A stretch of DNA of 64,000 nucleotides from Sulfurisphaera tokodaii str. 7 (GCF_000011205.1 NC_003106.2:372001-436000); one strand, 5' to 3'; shown: positions 47,179 to 58,924, numbered from the stretch's first letter. Made by a program: numbers and translations. Notes: generated by a model not told the origin, from the sequence alone.

Positions 47179-47712
47179 TTGTATAGAGTACTTATCGTAA
47201 AAATAACTAGTATTGATAGAAGTGTAATTAATGAAATAACTAATCATCTTTCACAACTAGGTTTTCATGTAGATGTATTAAGTCAAATAGAACATATAAA
47301 CATATCTTATTTTGATTGGCAAAGATCACAATATGATGCTGAAAAAATACTAGAGTATGTTTCTTCTAAGTTTGATAAATTCCCATATGATGCAATTATA
47401 GCTATAGGAGAAATAGATGCTTATGCAAGAGGTTTGAATTTTGTTTTTGGTCTTTCTACTAAAAAATTTGGTACTGTTTTTCTTGTAAGATTAAAAAATG
47501 ATTTTTATAAGAAAAAATGTAATTTCGAACTATTTATAGAGAGAGTTAAAAAAGAAGTAACGCACGAATTAGGCCATACGTTAGGTTTAGGCCATTGTTC
47601 GAATCCTACATGTGTAATGAGGTTTAGTAATTCCATTGCAGAAGTAGATAATAAATCAGCATCTTTCTGCGAAGAATGTAGAGCAAAATTAAATATCAAC
47701 AACAAAAGTTAA
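47179..47712 (+). CDS. amzA: Archaemetzincin (AmzA-type zinc metalloprotease)
   Basis: 177 residues. The metzincin zinc site HELGHTLGLGHC is followed by the Met-turn CVMRFSN, and a Cys-rich C-terminus (CEEC) supplies the second, structural zinc site with the upstream CSNPTC: H-E-x-x-H-x-x-G-x-x-H-C-x4-C-x-M-R-F is the archaemetzincin signature. Start TTG 47179 is supported by AAGGTG eight bases upstream. Physiological substrate is unknown for the family in archaea. Overlaps the convergent archease by 24 bases. Confidence 0.92.
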   Translation: MYRVLIVKITSIDRSVINEITNHLSQLGFHVDVLSQIEHINISYFDWQRSQYDAEKILEYVSSKFDKFPYDAIIAIGEIDAYARGLNFVFGLSTKKFGTVFLVRLKNDFYKKKCNFELFIERVKKEVTHELGHTLGLGHCSNPTCVMRFSNSIAEVDNKSASFCEECRAKLNINNKS

Positions 47713-48108
47713 AATGTAATAATTTCCTTTATTTTCTATTTTCATCTCATGATAAGTCATAGCTTTAACTACAGTTCTTCTTTCATGTTTGTTTGGGTCG
47801 AATTTTTCACCCCAAGCTTTTCCTTCAAGAGTTAAGTTTTTTTCATCGATATTCACATAAAACTTACTAAATAACATAATTTCAGAATCGTAGTACACTA
47901 ATAAGCTCTCAATCCATCTATATAATAAATTCTCCAAATCATATCCATCTATTTTAACTTCTCTCATTTCTTTGGGTTCAACTTTACTTGTGTCAGTCAT
48001 AACTTCAAAAACAGCTACCGCTGCATTTTCAAATGCCTCATTTAAATTTCTTCCGTAAGCTCGTATACCTATATCAGCAGTGTGTTCAAAGAACTCAAAT
48101 TTTTGCAT
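47689..48108 (-). CDS. Archease, activator of RtcB RNA ligase
   Basis: 139 residues: FEFFEHTADIGIRAYGRNLN (metal-binding acidic site), FENAAVAVFEVMTD, LLYRWIESLLVYYDSEIMLF, GEKFDPNKHERRTVVKAMTY and the invariant C-terminal D (FVVDI). Archease speeds multiple-turnover ligation by RtcB, which seals the ends made by the splicing endonuclease encoded at 5162. Confidence 0.95.
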   Translation of the reverse strand: MQKFEFFEHTADIGIRAYGRNLNEAFENAAVAVFEVMTDTSKVEPKEMREVKIDGYDLENLLYRWIESLLVYYDSEIMLFSKFYVNIDEKNLTLEGKAWGEKFDPNKHERRTVVKAMTYHEMKIENKGNYYILTFVVDI

Positions 48109-48152
48109 AAAAATATAAAGGCTAGTAGGAATTTATTTTTAATTGATGTGTA

Positions 48153-48248
48153 ATGGGTGGAAGACAAAGAACAACTCTATTTATGACAAAAGAAGTAAAA
48201 AAAGAAGCTAAAAAAGGAGTTACTACGCAACAAACTTCTCAAAAATAA
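48153..48248 (+). CDS. Possible 31-codon basic peptide
   Basis: MGGRQRTTLFMTKEVKKEAK followed by KGVTTQQTSQK and a TAA stop. It is basic, amphipathic in the middle and has no known homologue that I recognise. Upstream there is a TATA-like AAATATAAAG block (about 48109-48118) giving a start of transcription near 48140, but no strong Shine-Dalgarno sequence. Its last 26 bases are antisense to the end of cedA2. Coding status is uncertain. Confidence 0.4.
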   Translation: MGGRQRTTLFMTKEVKKEAKKGVTTQQTSQK

Positions 48249-48378
48249 ATTTTATTCCAAGTAGTATTGCTAAAGATAAGAAAATTCCTGTAATTAAATA
48301 TTCTATATTTTTTGTATAATAGTATACTATTGCTGAGTTAATTAATACGAGGAATGATACTACTTCATAGCTTTTCAT
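48223..48378 (-). CDS. cedA2: CedA2-like small membrane protein
   Basis: 51 residues found by direct translation: MKSYEVVSFLVLINSAIVYY, YTKNIEYLITGIFLSLAILL and GIKFIFEKFVA. Two membrane helices (about 7-21 and 27-46) separated by a short polar loop. It follows cedA by a few bases on the same strand, the place of CedA2 in the Sulfolobus cedA1-cedA-cedA2 cluster. The assignment rests on size, topology and position. Confidence 0.78.
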   Translation of the reverse strand: MKSYEVVSFLVLINSAIVYYYTKNIEYLITGIFLSLAILLGIKFIFEKFVA

Positions 48379-48383
48379 CTTTA

Positions 48384-49142
48384 TCACACTATATCAATTA
48401 AAAATGGTACTCTACTTCCATAACCTCCTATTGTATTTCCTAAACCAATGCTTAGTCCGCTCAATAATATGATATAACTTGTGGGTGCGAGTAGATTAGC
48501 TATAAAAATCTCTGGGATTTCATATTGTAATACTATTGAGATATTAGGAGACGATGATAGATGAATATTAAGAATATTCAAGTCCAACTGCGTAAGGAAA
48601 ATAGGCAAATAGGGTAATCCTATATAGAATATTATTGAAGATGCTATAAATGAGGCACCTATAGCTCTACCTATCCTAAACGGTATTGCCATTAATAATA
48701 TTCCCATGGCTATAAATAATCCAGAATATTGATATATCATTTGAGAGATTATAGTGAGAAATTCAATAAATGATGTAGCCATAGACAGGAGAAAAGTAAA
48801 TAGCATAAAAGGTGCAAAAGTACCAGAAACATACTGCGTAGCGTTAACAATTGCCTCTATAATCTCATATTGGATAATATCATAATTCTCCACTGCATAT
48901 AACCACTGAAAATAAGAACTCCATGACGCACCTAGTAGACTTAATAATTGTTGCATAAGGCTTAGAACAACTGTGTATATTGTAATCCACACTATAATAT
49001 AAATAGAGTCTGTTATCATTCTTGGACCCCATTTCTTTACACCGTATATTGGTATAGGTAAGGCATAGAATAATGCTCCTAATGAGTAAGTGAGTGACGC
49101 TAGGATTTGAGCATAAAATAGGAAATCAAATATATTCCACAT
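48384..49142 (-). CDS. cedA: CedA, polytopic membrane channel of the Ced DNA importer
   Basis: 252 residues with six to seven hydrophobic segments (FLFYAQILASLTYSLGALFY, ITDSIYIIVWITIYTVVLSL, TFAPFMLFTFLLSMATSFIE, GLFIAMGILLMAIPFR, GASFIASSIIFYIGLPYLPI and a C-terminal LLAPTSYIILLSGLSIGLG) and few charges. The conserved polar RIGRAIGAS and IPIYGVKKWGPRMI stand between segments. Together with CedA1 and CedA2 it forms the membrane part of the system whose ATPase CedB is encoded at 37743. In Sulfolobus this machinery imports DNA from partner cells after UV-induced aggregation. Confidence 0.82.
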   Translation of the reverse strand: MWNIFDFLFYAQILASLTYSLGALFYALPIPIYGVKKWGPRMITDSIYIIVWITIYTVVLSLMQQLLSLLGASWSSYFQWLYAVENYDIIQYEIIEAIVNATQYVSGTFAPFMLFTFLLSMATSFIEFLTIISQMIYQYSGLFIAMGILLMAIPFRIGRAIGASFIASSIIFYIGLPYLPIFLTQLDLNILNIHLSSSPNISIVLQYEIPEIFIANLLAPTSYIILLSGLSIGLGNTIGGYGSRVPFLIDIV

Positions 49143-49145
49143 TTT

Positions 49146-49379
49146 TTACACCTGTGATGCTATATAAGATATGAAATAGAATATAGTACTGCCTATAGCT
49201 AAAAAGAAAGCTGCGATTATTGCATCTTCTATGAGGTCTTGTCCTCCTCTCTTAATTCTGAAAATTGGAATTGGGGATCCTCGTAAGGCCCATCCTACAG
49301 CCCAAGCTAATACAAATATACTCCATGCCACTTCAGTTATAGTACTATTTAGATTCTCGATGAAACTTAAGAGCGTCAT
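49146..49379 (-). CDS. cedA1: CedA1, small membrane protein of the Ced DNA importer
   Basis: 77 residues, two membrane helices (AWSIFVLAWAVGWALRGSPI and AIIAAFFLAIGSTIFYFISY) joined by a basic loop (PIFRIKRGGQDLIEDA). The loop PIPIFRIKRGGQDLIEDAI resembles PIPIYGVKKWGPRMITDSI of CedA, so the two proteins share a helix-hairpin unit. Three bases separate it from cedA. Confidence 0.8.
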   Translation of the reverse strand: MTLLSFIENLNSTITEVAWSIFVLAWAVGWALRGSPIPIFRIKRGGQDLIEDAIIAAFFLAIGSTIFYFISYIASQV

Positions 49380-49420
49380 TTTTGTTCAATTATATTGCTC
49401 TCTTAATAACAAGAGAGAGA

Positions 49421-49963
49421 TTAATGAATATTTTTTGCTAACATAAAATTGAGGTATGCTTCTATTATTTTACTGATTTCATCTGGTTGTAAATTATCTG
49501 TATTTATAACTAAATCAAAAACAGATAAATCTGATAAATCAATACCATAATAAGCTAAAAATCTTCTAGAATGACTTTCTTCTCTCTCAATGATTTGTTC
49601 TATTGCTTTAGTAAAAGGAATATTATCACGTTTTGCAATTCGCATAGCTCTAATTTCTATGCTAGCATTTAAATATACTGTAATATCAGCTATATCTTTT
49701 AATAACCAACCTCCTATATGAGATTCAATAATAATATTCTTTTCAGTAGATGCTATTCTAAAAATTTCTCTATCAATTTTCTTATCTATTTCAAAATTTT
49801 CTTCAGCTTTTTTATTAAGTTCTAATAAGCTTAATCCCTCTTTTTCAGCTAATTCTCTAAATATATGCCCTGCAGAAATATATTTCAAGGATAGATTCTT
49901 GGACAAGATTTTAGCTACTGTAGACTTTCCACTACCTGGAGGACCGCTTATAACAATAATCAT
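49421..49963 (-). CDS. cmk: Cytidylate kinase
   Basis: Phosphorylates CMP and dCMP. 180 residues: P-loop [48 protein letters not shown], and the lid [17 protein letters not shown]. Last gene of the ribosomal superoperon, overlapping L34e by 4 bases. Confidence 0.94.
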   Translation of the reverse strand: MIIVISGPPGSGKSTVAKILSKNLSLKYISAGHIFRELAEKEGLSLLELNKKAEENFEIDKKIDREIFRIASTEKNIIIESHIGGWLLKDIADITVYLNASIEIRAMRIAKRDNIPFTKAIEQIIEREESHSRRFLAYYGIDLSDLSVFDLVINTDNLQPDEISKIIEAYLNFMLAKNIH

Positions 49964-50223
49964 GAACTTCCTCTCAAAGTTTGCTTGATTAAGTTCTCAA
50001 GACATTTATAACAAATATAACCTCCATACATTCTTTCTGGTCTTTTTTCAGTTTTAGAATACTTATATAGTAAATTTGTCTTTACACCCTGAAGAGGTTT
50101 TTTGCATATAGCACAAACTGCCCTATTATTTTTTCTTCTTTCGTAATGTATCGTTGATTTTCCAGAGGGTAGTTTTGTATGAATTTTTCTATAAGATGTA
50201 GAACGATAATGAGGGTTAGGCAT
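49960..50223 (-). CDS. rpl34e: 50S ribosomal protein L34e
   Basis: 87 residues: [40 protein letters not shown], and [20 protein letters not shown]. Two CxxC pairs (CAIC, CYKC) make a zinc ribbon. Confidence 0.96.
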   Translation of the reverse strand: MPNPHYRSTSYRKIHTKLPSGKSTIHYERRKNNRAVCAICKKPLQGVKTNLLYKYSKTEKRPERMYGGYICYKCLENLIKQTLRGSS

Positions 50224-50246
50224 ATATAAAAATTTGAGCAGAGGTT

Positions 50247-50681
50247 TTAAATAGTCTTCGGTCTCCTTAACGATAATGGAGTAAATAGTAAAAAGGATAA
50301 TATATAGATGAATAAACTACTTATTATGTGTTTTCCACTATATGTTACAGTTAATGGGATACTGTAAGGAAAATAAATTGGCACATTTACAAAATCTAGA
50401 ATAATAAATAGTCCTACCATGTAGACAAAAATAAGCGTTAATGATTGAATAAACATATAATTTCTTAGTTTCGCCGTATAATAATCAACCTCCTTTGATA
50501 TCTTTTTTAAGGTCTTATCTCTTCTTTTAGGAGAAGAAATTTTAACTACTCTATCCTCATATTCCCTTATTTTTTCTATTGTAATATTCATCTTATTTAA
50601 TAAATAAAATTTATATTCTATGTACATAAGAAAATTAAGTAAGAAAGAAATACCAATTATGTAAAAAATACCTAAATTCAT
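50247..50681 (-). CDS. EMC3/TMCO1-type membrane insertase (DUF106)
   Basis: 144 residues with an N-terminal helix ([20 protein letters not shown]), a charged coiled-coil hairpin ([38 protein letters not shown]) and two later helices ([38 protein letters not shown]). This is the layout of archaeal DUF106 proteins, which are Oxa1/YidC/EMC3 relatives that bind ribosomes and insert membrane proteins. The gene lies after secY-adk, the conserved archaeal position. Confidence 0.85.
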   Translation of the reverse strand: MNLGIFYIIGISFLLNFLMYIEYKFYLLNKMNITIEKIREYEDRVVKISSPKRRDKTLKKISKEVDYYTAKLRNYMFIQSLTLIFVYMVGLFIILDFVNVPIYFPYSIPLTVTYSGKHIISSLFIYILSFLLFTPLSLRRPKTI

Positions 50682-50687
50682 GAAAAT

Positions 50688-52665
<1,978 letters not shown>

Positions 52666-52681
52666 ACTACTCTAAAAAAGC

Positions 52682-53116
52682 CTATTCACTTGTGGTTAAT
52701 ATAATTTGTCCTCCTAATTCCTTAACTTTTTCAATTGCTTTTTTACTGGCCATATTCACCTTAATTACTAGTGGTATTTTTAGTCCAGATGAGCCTATAA
52801 GTTTATCATATCTATATTCAGTTAAATCAACTACTTTCTTTCCATTCTCATCCTTTATTTTTATTTCGCCTTTTTCAATAAGTTCTTGAAGCTTTCTCAT
52901 TGTAATAACATTATACACTTTACTTGTAGGATTAACAAATCCATGCTTTCCATACCATCCTTCTCCATATTTTACTAACCATGACCATTTTTCCTTATGC
53001 ATTCCAATTTGCCTACTTCCTTGTGCACCTCTATCTCTATGTTGTCCTTTTGTTCCCCAACCATGAGTCCTATATCCTCTATATTTTCTGCTTTTCTTTT
53101 CTTTTCTCACAGTCAT
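52682..53116 (-). CDS. rpl15: 50S ribosomal protein L15 (uL15)
   Basis: 144 residues: SRKYRGYRTHGWGTKGQHRD (basic, glycine-rich N-terminus), GKHGFVNPTSKVYNVITMRK and C-terminal IKVNMASKKAIEKVKELGGQ. Directly follows L30. Confidence 0.97.
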   Translation of the reverse strand: MTVRKEKKSRKYRGYRTHGWGTKGQHRDRGAQGSRQIGMHKEKWSWLVKYGEGWYGKHGFVNPTSKVYNVITMRKLQELIEKGEIKIKDENGKKVVDLTEYRYDKLIGSSGLKIPLVIKVNMASKKAIEKVKELGGQIILTTSE

Positions 53117-53593
53117 TTATACCATCCTCTTAATTAGTTCATTAATTTTTTCTCCTCTATAACCAAATTCACCTTTAACACTAAAAGGTCTATTTATTTT
53201 TCCTTTAAAACCACCACTTGGTGGGTGAAGTCGTATAGGTAATTTGAAATAATCATCAAGTTTATGCAGTTTTATTTCTCCGTCCATAATCTTCTTTACA
53301 AATAAATTGTAACTTTCTATCTTTAATTGACTTTTAAGTATGTCATCTGTTATTTTAAGATTACCTATTTTAGTATGTAATCTAGTTAGAAGTAATTTAA
53401 GTCCTTCTTCATTTAGCTCTCCCCATGTTATGTAAGGTTCAGCTATTTTCAACATCCCTCTAATGGATGATGAATCTTCATACACCATTGCATTAAATCT
53501 TCTTGGTAATCTTAGCATTTTCAATGTATCCTGGATATACCAGGGAGTGCCTGCATATCCTCTTATTCTAATAATTCCTAAAAGTCTAGTCAT
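53117..53593 (-). CDS. rpl30: 50S ribosomal protein L30 (uL30)
   Basis: 158 residues, the long archaeal form: LLGIIRIRGYAGTPWYIQDT, LRLPRRFNAMVYEDSSSIRG and the C-terminal RLHPPSGGFKGKINRPFSVK extension. One base separates it from S5 upstream; L15 follows without gap. Confidence 0.97.
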   Translation of the reverse strand: MTRLLGIIRIRGYAGTPWYIQDTLKMLRLPRRFNAMVYEDSSSIRGMLKIAEPYITWGELNEEGLKLLLTRLHTKIGNLKITDDILKSQLKIESYNLFVKKIMDGEIKLHKLDDYFKLPIRLHPPSGGFKGKINRPFSVKGEFGYRGEKINELIKRMV

Positions 53594-53594
53594 A

Positions 53595-54239
53595 TTACTT
53601 CCTCCTCATCCAATCCACTGGAGTAACAAACTTATATGTATTATAAAGTGCATTATATCCAGCCTTTATAAAGTTCTCTGTAGTATATGTAGATCCTCTA
53701 GTTAAAGACCATGCATCTTTAATTCCTGCATAAGTCAATAAAGTTTTTAGAGCTGGACCAACTACCAGCCCAGTACCTTTTGGAGCTGGCATTAGCAAAA
53801 CCTCAACACTCCCAGCCTTTCCATAGACTTTAAAAGGTAAACTATGAGCTTCACCACAGGTACACTCCCAACTTCCACATCCTCTTCTAACTGGGATTAT
53901 GTTCATTTTAGCATTCTTTATGGCTTTTTGGATAGCTACTCTTAATTGTTTAGCCTTGCCAGTACCATAACTGACATAACCATCCATATTTCCCATTACG
54001 ATTAAAACCTTGTACTTAGATATTTCACCAGCGTCAGTTTGCTTTTGCACTATCTTTATGTCCATTACTTCGTATTTCAATTTAGGTAATAACACGTCCA
54101 CTATTTCTGGCTCTGTTATTGGATAATTTTTCTCAAAGATTTCTTTCATAGATGTTATTTTTCCTTCTTTAACTAACTGACCTACTTTTGTTCTAGGTTT
54201 CCATTCTTCTGGGTTAATTACAGGAACCTCTTCTGCCAT
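53595..54239 (-). CDS. rps5: 30S ribosomal protein S5 (uS5)
   Basis: 214 residues; dsRNA-binding-like N-domain (VMDIKIVQKQTDAGEISKYK, VLIVMGNMDGYVSYGTGKAK) and the CGSWECTCGEAHSLPFKVYG segment typical of archaeal and eukaryotic S5 (S2e), followed by VLLMPAPKGTGLVVG. Start shares a base with the L18 stop. Confidence 0.97.
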   Translation of the reverse strand: MAEEVPVINPEEWKPRTKVGQLVKEGKITSMKEIFEKNYPITEPEIVDVLLPKLKYEVMDIKIVQKQTDAGEISKYKVLIVMGNMDGYVSYGTGKAKQLRVAIQKAIKNAKMNIIPVRRGCGSWECTCGEAHSLPFKVYGKAGSVEVLLMPAPKGTGLVVGPALKTLLTYAGIKDAWSLTRGSTYTTENFIKAGYNALYNTYKFVTPVDWMRRK

Positions 54240-54829
54240 TATGCTCCACCAGATTTAATTTTATTTAATATTTCTTCAAAGTGTGAAGGAAGATCTTTAG
54301 GATGCAATCCCCTTTCTAAATACTTAGAAAATAATCTCTTGAATAATTCAGGATTTTCAGCTTCTAATTTCTGGGCATAAGATGCTATATGAACTCCTTT
54401 TATTCTATCCTCTTTTATACCCAGATCTCCTACTGGGATGCTGAGACCAGCGTCAATAGCCCCTTTAATAGCTGTAAATATCCTACTACCTTTTACAGGC
54501 ACGAAAAGTCCAATGTCAGCCACAGCTTCTTTTATACCAGCCTTTAAGGCCCTAACACCTAATAAGTATCCAGTTAAATAGGCAGCAGGTGTGTTGTTCA
54601 GATCTCCTTTCCAGCCAAATTTCTTAGCAAGCTCCATAGAATGTGCTGCTACTACAATAACATCTCCTTTTGGATTAAACTTAGCAATTTGTGCTATTAT
54701 GTATTTGTTCGTTAATCTTACTACTAACCTTGTGGTGTTGTTTATAACATATGTATATCTCTTATAATAATTAGTTTTTCCTTCTCTTCTTCTCCTATAC
54801 TTTACTCTATAATTAGGACCATGTGCCAT
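54239..54829 (-). CDS. rpl18: 50S ribosomal protein L18 (uL18)
   Basis: 196 residues: [60 protein letters not shown] and a C-terminal extension [20 protein letters not shown]. Carries 5S rRNA. Confidence 0.97.
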   Translation of the reverse strand: MAHGPNYRVKYRRRREGKTNYYKRYTYVINNTTRLVVRLTNKYIIAQIAKFNPKGDVIVVAAHSMELAKKFGWKGDLNNTPAAYLTGYLLGVRALKAGIKEAVADIGLFVPVKGSRIFTAIKGAIDAGLSIPVGDLGIKEDRIKGVHIASYAQKLEAENPELFKRLFSKYLERGLHPKDLPSHFEEILNKIKSGGA

Positions 54830-54832
54830 ATT

Positions 54833-55288
54833 TCACTCCACCTTCACGCCTAATTGTTTAAGATAATTTTTTACATCAGAGAGATTCCTAAAAGAGTTTC
54901 CTTTAGCTTTTCTATATGCTAATCTATATGTTTTCTTATCTATAACATCATTATCTCTGAGCCATTTCAAGTATGTTCTTATTTTTCTAATCTTTAGAAC
55001 CCATTGCTCTTTCTTACCTCTTCTTGCGCCAGCTGGTCCTTTTCTACTTCCACTCTTCCTTTTTTCTCCTCTTTTTCTCCTCTTTTCTTTCTTTTCTTTT
55101 AGTCTCCCACTACTAATACCTTTCTTTTTCTCTATAATAATTTTTCCTTCTTTTATTAATTTTCTAATCTCATCTCTAGTTATAGCTGAGGCTATATCAT
55201 CTAAGTAATTTGTATTAAATTTCACATTATTTTCTCCAACATTAGTAAGCTCTGCTGCAAGTCTTCTTTGAAGAGCAAACTCTGGCAT
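54833..55288 (-). CDS. rpl19e: 50S ribosomal protein L19e
   Basis: 151 residues: FALQRRLAAELTNVGENNVK, SGRLKEKKEKRRKRGEKRKS (very basic rRNA-penetrating arm), SRKGPAGARRGKKEQWVLKI and RTYLKWLRDNDVIDKKTYRL. Confidence 0.97.
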   Translation of the reverse strand: MPEFALQRRLAAELTNVGENNVKFNTNYLDDIASAITRDEIRKLIKEGKIIIEKKKGISSGRLKEKKEKRRKRGEKRKSGSRKGPAGARRGKKEQWVLKIRKIRTYLKWLRDNDVIDKKTYRLAYRKAKGNSFRNLSDVKNYLKQLGVKVE

Positions 55289-55295
55289 CTAACTC

Positions 55296-55697
55296 TCACC
55301 CATTGGCTATTTTTAATCCCATTTTTTTAGCCTCTTCAACTAATTCTAATTTCTTTTTTAAACCTATCGTTGATGAGAAGACCACTATTACTTTATCTTT
55401 CATTTGTGATGCTTTTTCCAAGTCTTTCTTATTATTAACATAGAATGGAATTAAACCCGAGGGATGTAAACCTCTAATTTCCCTTGGTGATCTGAAGCCT
55501 ATTTTTACTTTTGGCTGATATCCTTTTAGTTCTAATCTTACTGGATTATCTATACCTTTAGGCTTTCTCCATGTCTCTTGCCTGCCTATTCTATAAAACT
55601 TATCCCAATCATACCTTAGAAACTTAATTTTCTTCTCTCTAATTTTCTTTATTTTTTCTTGTATTTTCCTAATGTTAATCTGTTTGTTCACTTCCAA
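55296..55697 (-). CDS. rpl32e: 50S ribosomal protein L32e
   Basis: 133 residues: [60 protein letters not shown] and a C-terminal helix. Its start overlaps the L6 end by 23 bases; ATG 55697 ([11 protein letters not shown]) reads through the overlap, and a later start would lose little conserved sequence. Confidence 0.95.
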   Translation of the reverse strand: MEVNKQINIRKIQEKIKKIREKKIKFLRYDWDKFYRIGRQETWRKPKGIDNPVRLELKGYQPKVKIGFRSPREIRGLHPSGLIPFYVNNKKDLEKASQMKDKVIVVFSSTIGLKKKLELVEEAKKMGLKIANG

Positions 55698-56235
55698 TCA
55701 CCTCTTTTTTATAAATATAAATGCCATCTGCAAAAACTCTTCTATCATAACCAGTAATTTTTGATGCAAGTTCTATGTTAGCCGCGGTTTGTCCTACTTT
55801 TTCAATATCTTGACCTTCTACAATGATATCCTCTCCTTTTACATTCACTTTTACACCGGTCATTATTTTTGCTCTTCTAATATTTTTCTCTCCAATTAAG
55901 TTTTGAATTTGGACTTCATTGCCAGAAACTTTAACCGTAACTGGGAAATGTGTGTAAATAATTTTTAAGTAATATCTATAGCCTTTAGTAACACCAGTAA
56001 ACATGTTTTCTATATGTGCAATTATAGAGTAAAACTGAGCTTTTTTTCTTCTATCAGCAAAAGTAGTCTCTACAACTATTTTATTATCTTCTTTTCTTAT
56101 TTCTATGCCACTAATATGACTAAAGTCTTTTTCTATTTCTCCTTTAGGTCCTTTAACTTTTATCTTCATTCCTTCAATATTTACATTAATGCCTTGTGGA
56201 ATTTCTATTTCCTCATATAGATGAACTGCCTTCAT
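55675..56235 (-). CDS. rpl6: 50S ribosomal protein L6 (uL6)
   Basis: 186 residues, duplicated fold: [31 protein letters not shown], then [17 protein letters not shown] [20 protein letters not shown] and [19 protein letters not shown]. Nine bases from S8. Confidence 0.97.
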   Translation of the reverse strand: MKAVHLYEEIEIPQGINVNIEGMKIKVKGPKGEIEKDFSHISGIEIRKEDNKIVVETTFADRRKKAQFYSIIAHIENMFTGVTKGYRYYLKIIYTHFPVTVKVSGNEVQIQNLIGEKNIRRAKIMTGVKVNVKGEDIIVEGQDIEKVGQTAANIELASKITGYDRRVFADGIYIYKKEVIGSEQTD

Positions 56236-56244
56236 GTTTTCACC

Positions 56245-56646
56245 TCAATAAACATAACCTAAAGCTACTCCACCAATTCTTTCTCTAATGGCATCTTTAT
56301 GAGTCATGACACCTTTATTTGTAGAAATTATTAGAACACCAATTTCCTTTGATGGTAAGTATCGTCTTACATAGTCCGGCAAAGTTAGTAAATCTTTATA
56401 TTTAAGAGGATATCGTGGTGCTATTGGCCCGCATTTGTTTATTCTGCCCAAAAGTTGTACAACTATTTTTCCAGATCTACCATCATCTATAAACTCAAAT
56501 TCCCCTATATATCCCTCTTTTTGCATTGCTCTTAATACATTAATAATAAGTTTTGAAGCAGGCATAATTATGGCTTGCTTATTTCTTCTCATCTCATTAT
56601 TGTAGATTGTTGTTAATGCATTTGCTAAAGGATTTAGATTAACCAT
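56245..56646 (-). CDS. rps8: 30S ribosomal protein S8 (uS8)
   Basis: 133 residues: [40 protein letters not shown], and the C-terminal [20 protein letters not shown], the 16S-binding STxxG motif in archaeal form. Confidence 0.97.
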
Positions 56647-56652
56647 AATTAT

Positions 56653-56817
56653 TCACCTCGTTTTCTTAAATCCCATTTCATAAGCTACTTCTCTAAAACA
56701 TTGTCTACATAAGTATAATCCATATTTTTGAATAACAGAATCTCTACTACCGCACCTTCTACAAACTTGTACTCCTCTTCCATATTTTCTCTCAGCTGGA
56801 GGCTTATATTTACCCAT
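56653..56817 (-). CDS. rps14: 30S ribosomal protein S14 (uS14, zinc type)
   Basis: 54 residues found by direct translation: [40 protein letters not shown] and [14 protein letters not shown]. Zinc ligands C19, C22, C37 and C40. It fills the gap between L5 and S8, its conserved place in the operon. Confidence 0.95.
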   Translation of the reverse strand: MGKYKPPAERKYGRGVQVCRRCGSRDSVIQKYGLYLCRQCFREVAYEMGFKKTR

Positions 56818-56822
56818 TTCTC

Positions 56823-57356
56823 TCACCCTTCTACAATAGTTACATTAAAGTTTTGCTTAAGGAATTCCATTGCTTCTTCTTTACTAACTGTTCTATGTCT
56901 TTTTGGAATATGAGCTTTTTTTCTCCTTCTTCTTGCTACTCTAAATCCTGGTCTTACTAAAGTTATAGCGACATCCATTCCAAATATTCCTATCTCTGGA
57001 TCATATCTAGTACCTGGTATAAGAACATGTTCAGCAATTCCGAAACTTACATTACCATACTCATCAAAACTGGATGCTTTTATTCTGTGACCTACAGCAG
57101 CTAATACTTTATTAAGAAATTCTTCAGCTTTTTTACCCCTCAATGTTACCTTAACTCCTATAGGTGCTCCTTTTCTAACTCCAAATTCTCTAATTGTTCT
57201 CTTTGCAATAGTATAAACTGGCTTTACTCCAGTAAGTTCTTGAAGAAGTTGATATGCTTTTTGTAATCTTTCTCCAGCTTCTCCTACACCGATATTGACA
57301 GTAACTTTCTCTAGTCGTAGTTTTCTCATGGGATTAACTGTTTGGGTTTCTGCCAT
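56823..57356 (-). CDS. rpl5: 50S ribosomal protein L5 (uL5)
   Basis: 177 residues: [60 protein letters not shown] and [20 protein letters not shown]. Two adjacent ATGs (57359 and 57356); I use the second because GGTGAG directly precedes the first. Overlaps the S4e stop. Confidence 0.96.
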   Translation of the reverse strand: MAETQTVNPMRKLRLEKVTVNIGVGEAGERLQKAYQLLQELTGVKPVYTIAKRTIREFGVRKGAPIGVKVTLRGKKAEEFLNKVLAAVGHRIKASSFDEYGNVSFGIAEHVLIPGTRYDPEIGIFGMDVAITLVRPGFRVARRRRKKAHIPKRHRTVSKEEAMEFLKQNFNVTIVEG

Positions 57357-58087
57357 CATCTCACCCCTACATTAGGATCGATTTCGCTATCACCTATAAC
57401 CATAACATTTTGTAAATTAGTTTGTACAGATTCTCCATTTTTCTGTTCAATAGTAACAATACTGTATTTCCTTTTCTTATATTTAGCATATTGAATAGTT
57501 TTTATTACTCCATGTAATCCTACGTTTCTACCACCAATAATTATAGCATACTTTCCTTCACTTAGCTCATAACTTTTAATTATGTTTTGTGAAGGAATTT
57601 CAATTTTTAGTGTTGTTAAAGTAGGATAGTTCATTTCTGGTACTTTTTCTTTCGGAATTAGAATATTTCTTCCATCTTCTAAATTCAATTGTATATTTCC
57701 ATTTTTATTAGTTGTTTTATTTACTATTCTAACAAATTTATATTTTGCATCTTCTTTACTAATTTTTACTGGCATTAAGTATTTTATGTTATCTGGAACA
57801 ATCCTAAAGTACAAATCTGAGGAAGGAATTGAAATAACATCCATTAATCCTACAGGAAACTTATAATCTTTTCTAACTCTTCCATCAACCATAATCTTTC
57901 CTTCAACAACTAACCTCTTCGCTTCTCTTGTTGTTTCGGCAACATTTAAGTAATGTTTCAATAATAAGGCTAAGGGAATACTTTCTGATAGTTTGTGAGG
58001 ACCTGGATTAGCTCTTATTGTCCACTTATACTCTTTTTTACTTAAATTTAAGAACCAAGGAGCTTCAAATCTTGTTATGTGGGCCAA
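57356..58087 (-). CDS. rps4e: 30S ribosomal protein S4e
   Basis: 243 residues: S4-like domain ([40 protein letters not shown]) and KOW-containing C-terminus ([20 protein letters not shown]). One base separates it from L24. Confidence 0.97.
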   Translation of the reverse strand: MAHITRFEAPWFLNLSKKEYKWTIRANPGPHKLSESIPLALLLKHYLNVAETTREAKRLVVEGKIMVDGRVRKDYKFPVGLMDVISIPSSDLYFRIVPDNIKYLMPVKISKEDAKYKFVRIVNKTTNKNGNIQLNLEDGRNILIPKEKVPEMNYPTLTTLKIEIPSQNIIKSYELSEGKYAIIIGGRNVGLHGVIKTIQYAKYKKRKYSIVTIEQKNGESVQTNLQNVMVIGDSEIDPNVGVR

Positions 58088-58088
58088 T

Positions 58089-58502
58089 TCATTTCGCCTC
58101 CGTAGTTTGTTCTTTCTTCTTTAAATATTCTTCTCTTGCTTTTCTTTTCCTTTCTATGATTTCTTTCCTTTTTGCATCAGATAGGTCTAATTTAGTAATT
58201 ATTACTTTTGAAGCGTGAATCCATCTATAAACTGGGGTTCCATCAGCTTTTTTTCTTGTTAATCCTTCAATAGCTATCCTTCCAGTTTTTCTATTAACCT
58301 CTACTACTTTTCCTTCAAAATTTAGTACATCTTTGTCTCCTCTCATAACTTTAACAGTGTCTCCTTTTCTAATTGCTAATCTCTTTATGCCATATTGTTG
58401 TTGTAGTTCCTTAGATAATTTTGCTGTTAATAATTTATGCCTTTGATGTTTGGGTAAATTATAGAGTAGTAATCTTTGTTTTGATGGTTTATGAGAGACC
58501 AA
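58089..58502 (-). CDS. rpl24: 50S ribosomal protein L24 (uL24)
   Basis: 137 residues with a KOW motif (RKGDTVKVMRGDKDVLNFEG, KVVEVNRKTGRIAIEGLTRK) and a basic coiled C-terminus. No gap to L14. Confidence 0.97.
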   Translation of the reverse strand: MVSHKPSKQRLLLYNLPKHQRHKLLTAKLSKELQQQYGIKRLAIRKGDTVKVMRGDKDVLNFEGKVVEVNRKTGRIAIEGLTRKKADGTPVYRWIHASKVIITKLDLSDAKRKEIIERKRKAREEYLKKKEQTTEAK

Positions 58503-58919
58503 TTAAATCACCATTGTCGCAATACTTGCAACTTTAGGCCATCTTTCTGCAGCTTCTTTTGCAATCGGTCCTCTTATCTCAGTACCTTTAGGTGTTCCAT
58601 CGGGGTTTACTATTACTACTGCATTATCTTCAAAAGCAATCCATGTTCCATCTGGTCTTCTAAATGGCATTCTTTGTCTAACTATTACAGCTTTAAATTT
58701 CTGTTTTCTAACTTCTGGAGTACCTTTTCTAACTGAAACCATCACTAAATCAGCTATATTCGCAAAAGGTATTCTTCTTAATACTCCTTTGTAGCCATAA
58801 ATACCTATAATCACAGCTTCTTTAGCACCACTATTATCTGCAACAGTTACTGTAGTATAATGTTGTAATCCGGGTGTAAGTCCTTTTCTACTACCTAAAA
58901 CCTGGAGTTTTTCGGGCAT
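58503..58919 (-). CDS. rpl14: 50S ribosomal protein L14 (uL14)
   Basis: 138 residues from ATG 58919 ([13 protein letters not shown]), which has GAGGTGA upstream: [40 protein letters not shown] and [20 protein letters not shown]. Confidence 0.97.
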   Translation of the reverse strand: MPEKLQVLGSRKGLTPGLQHYTTVTVADNSGAKEAVIIGIYGYKGVLRRIPFANIADLVMVSVRKGTPEVRKQKFKAVIVRQRMPFRRPDGTWIAFEDNAVVIVNPDGTPKGTEIRGPIAKEAAERWPKVASIATMVI

Positions 58920-58924
58920 CTTAT

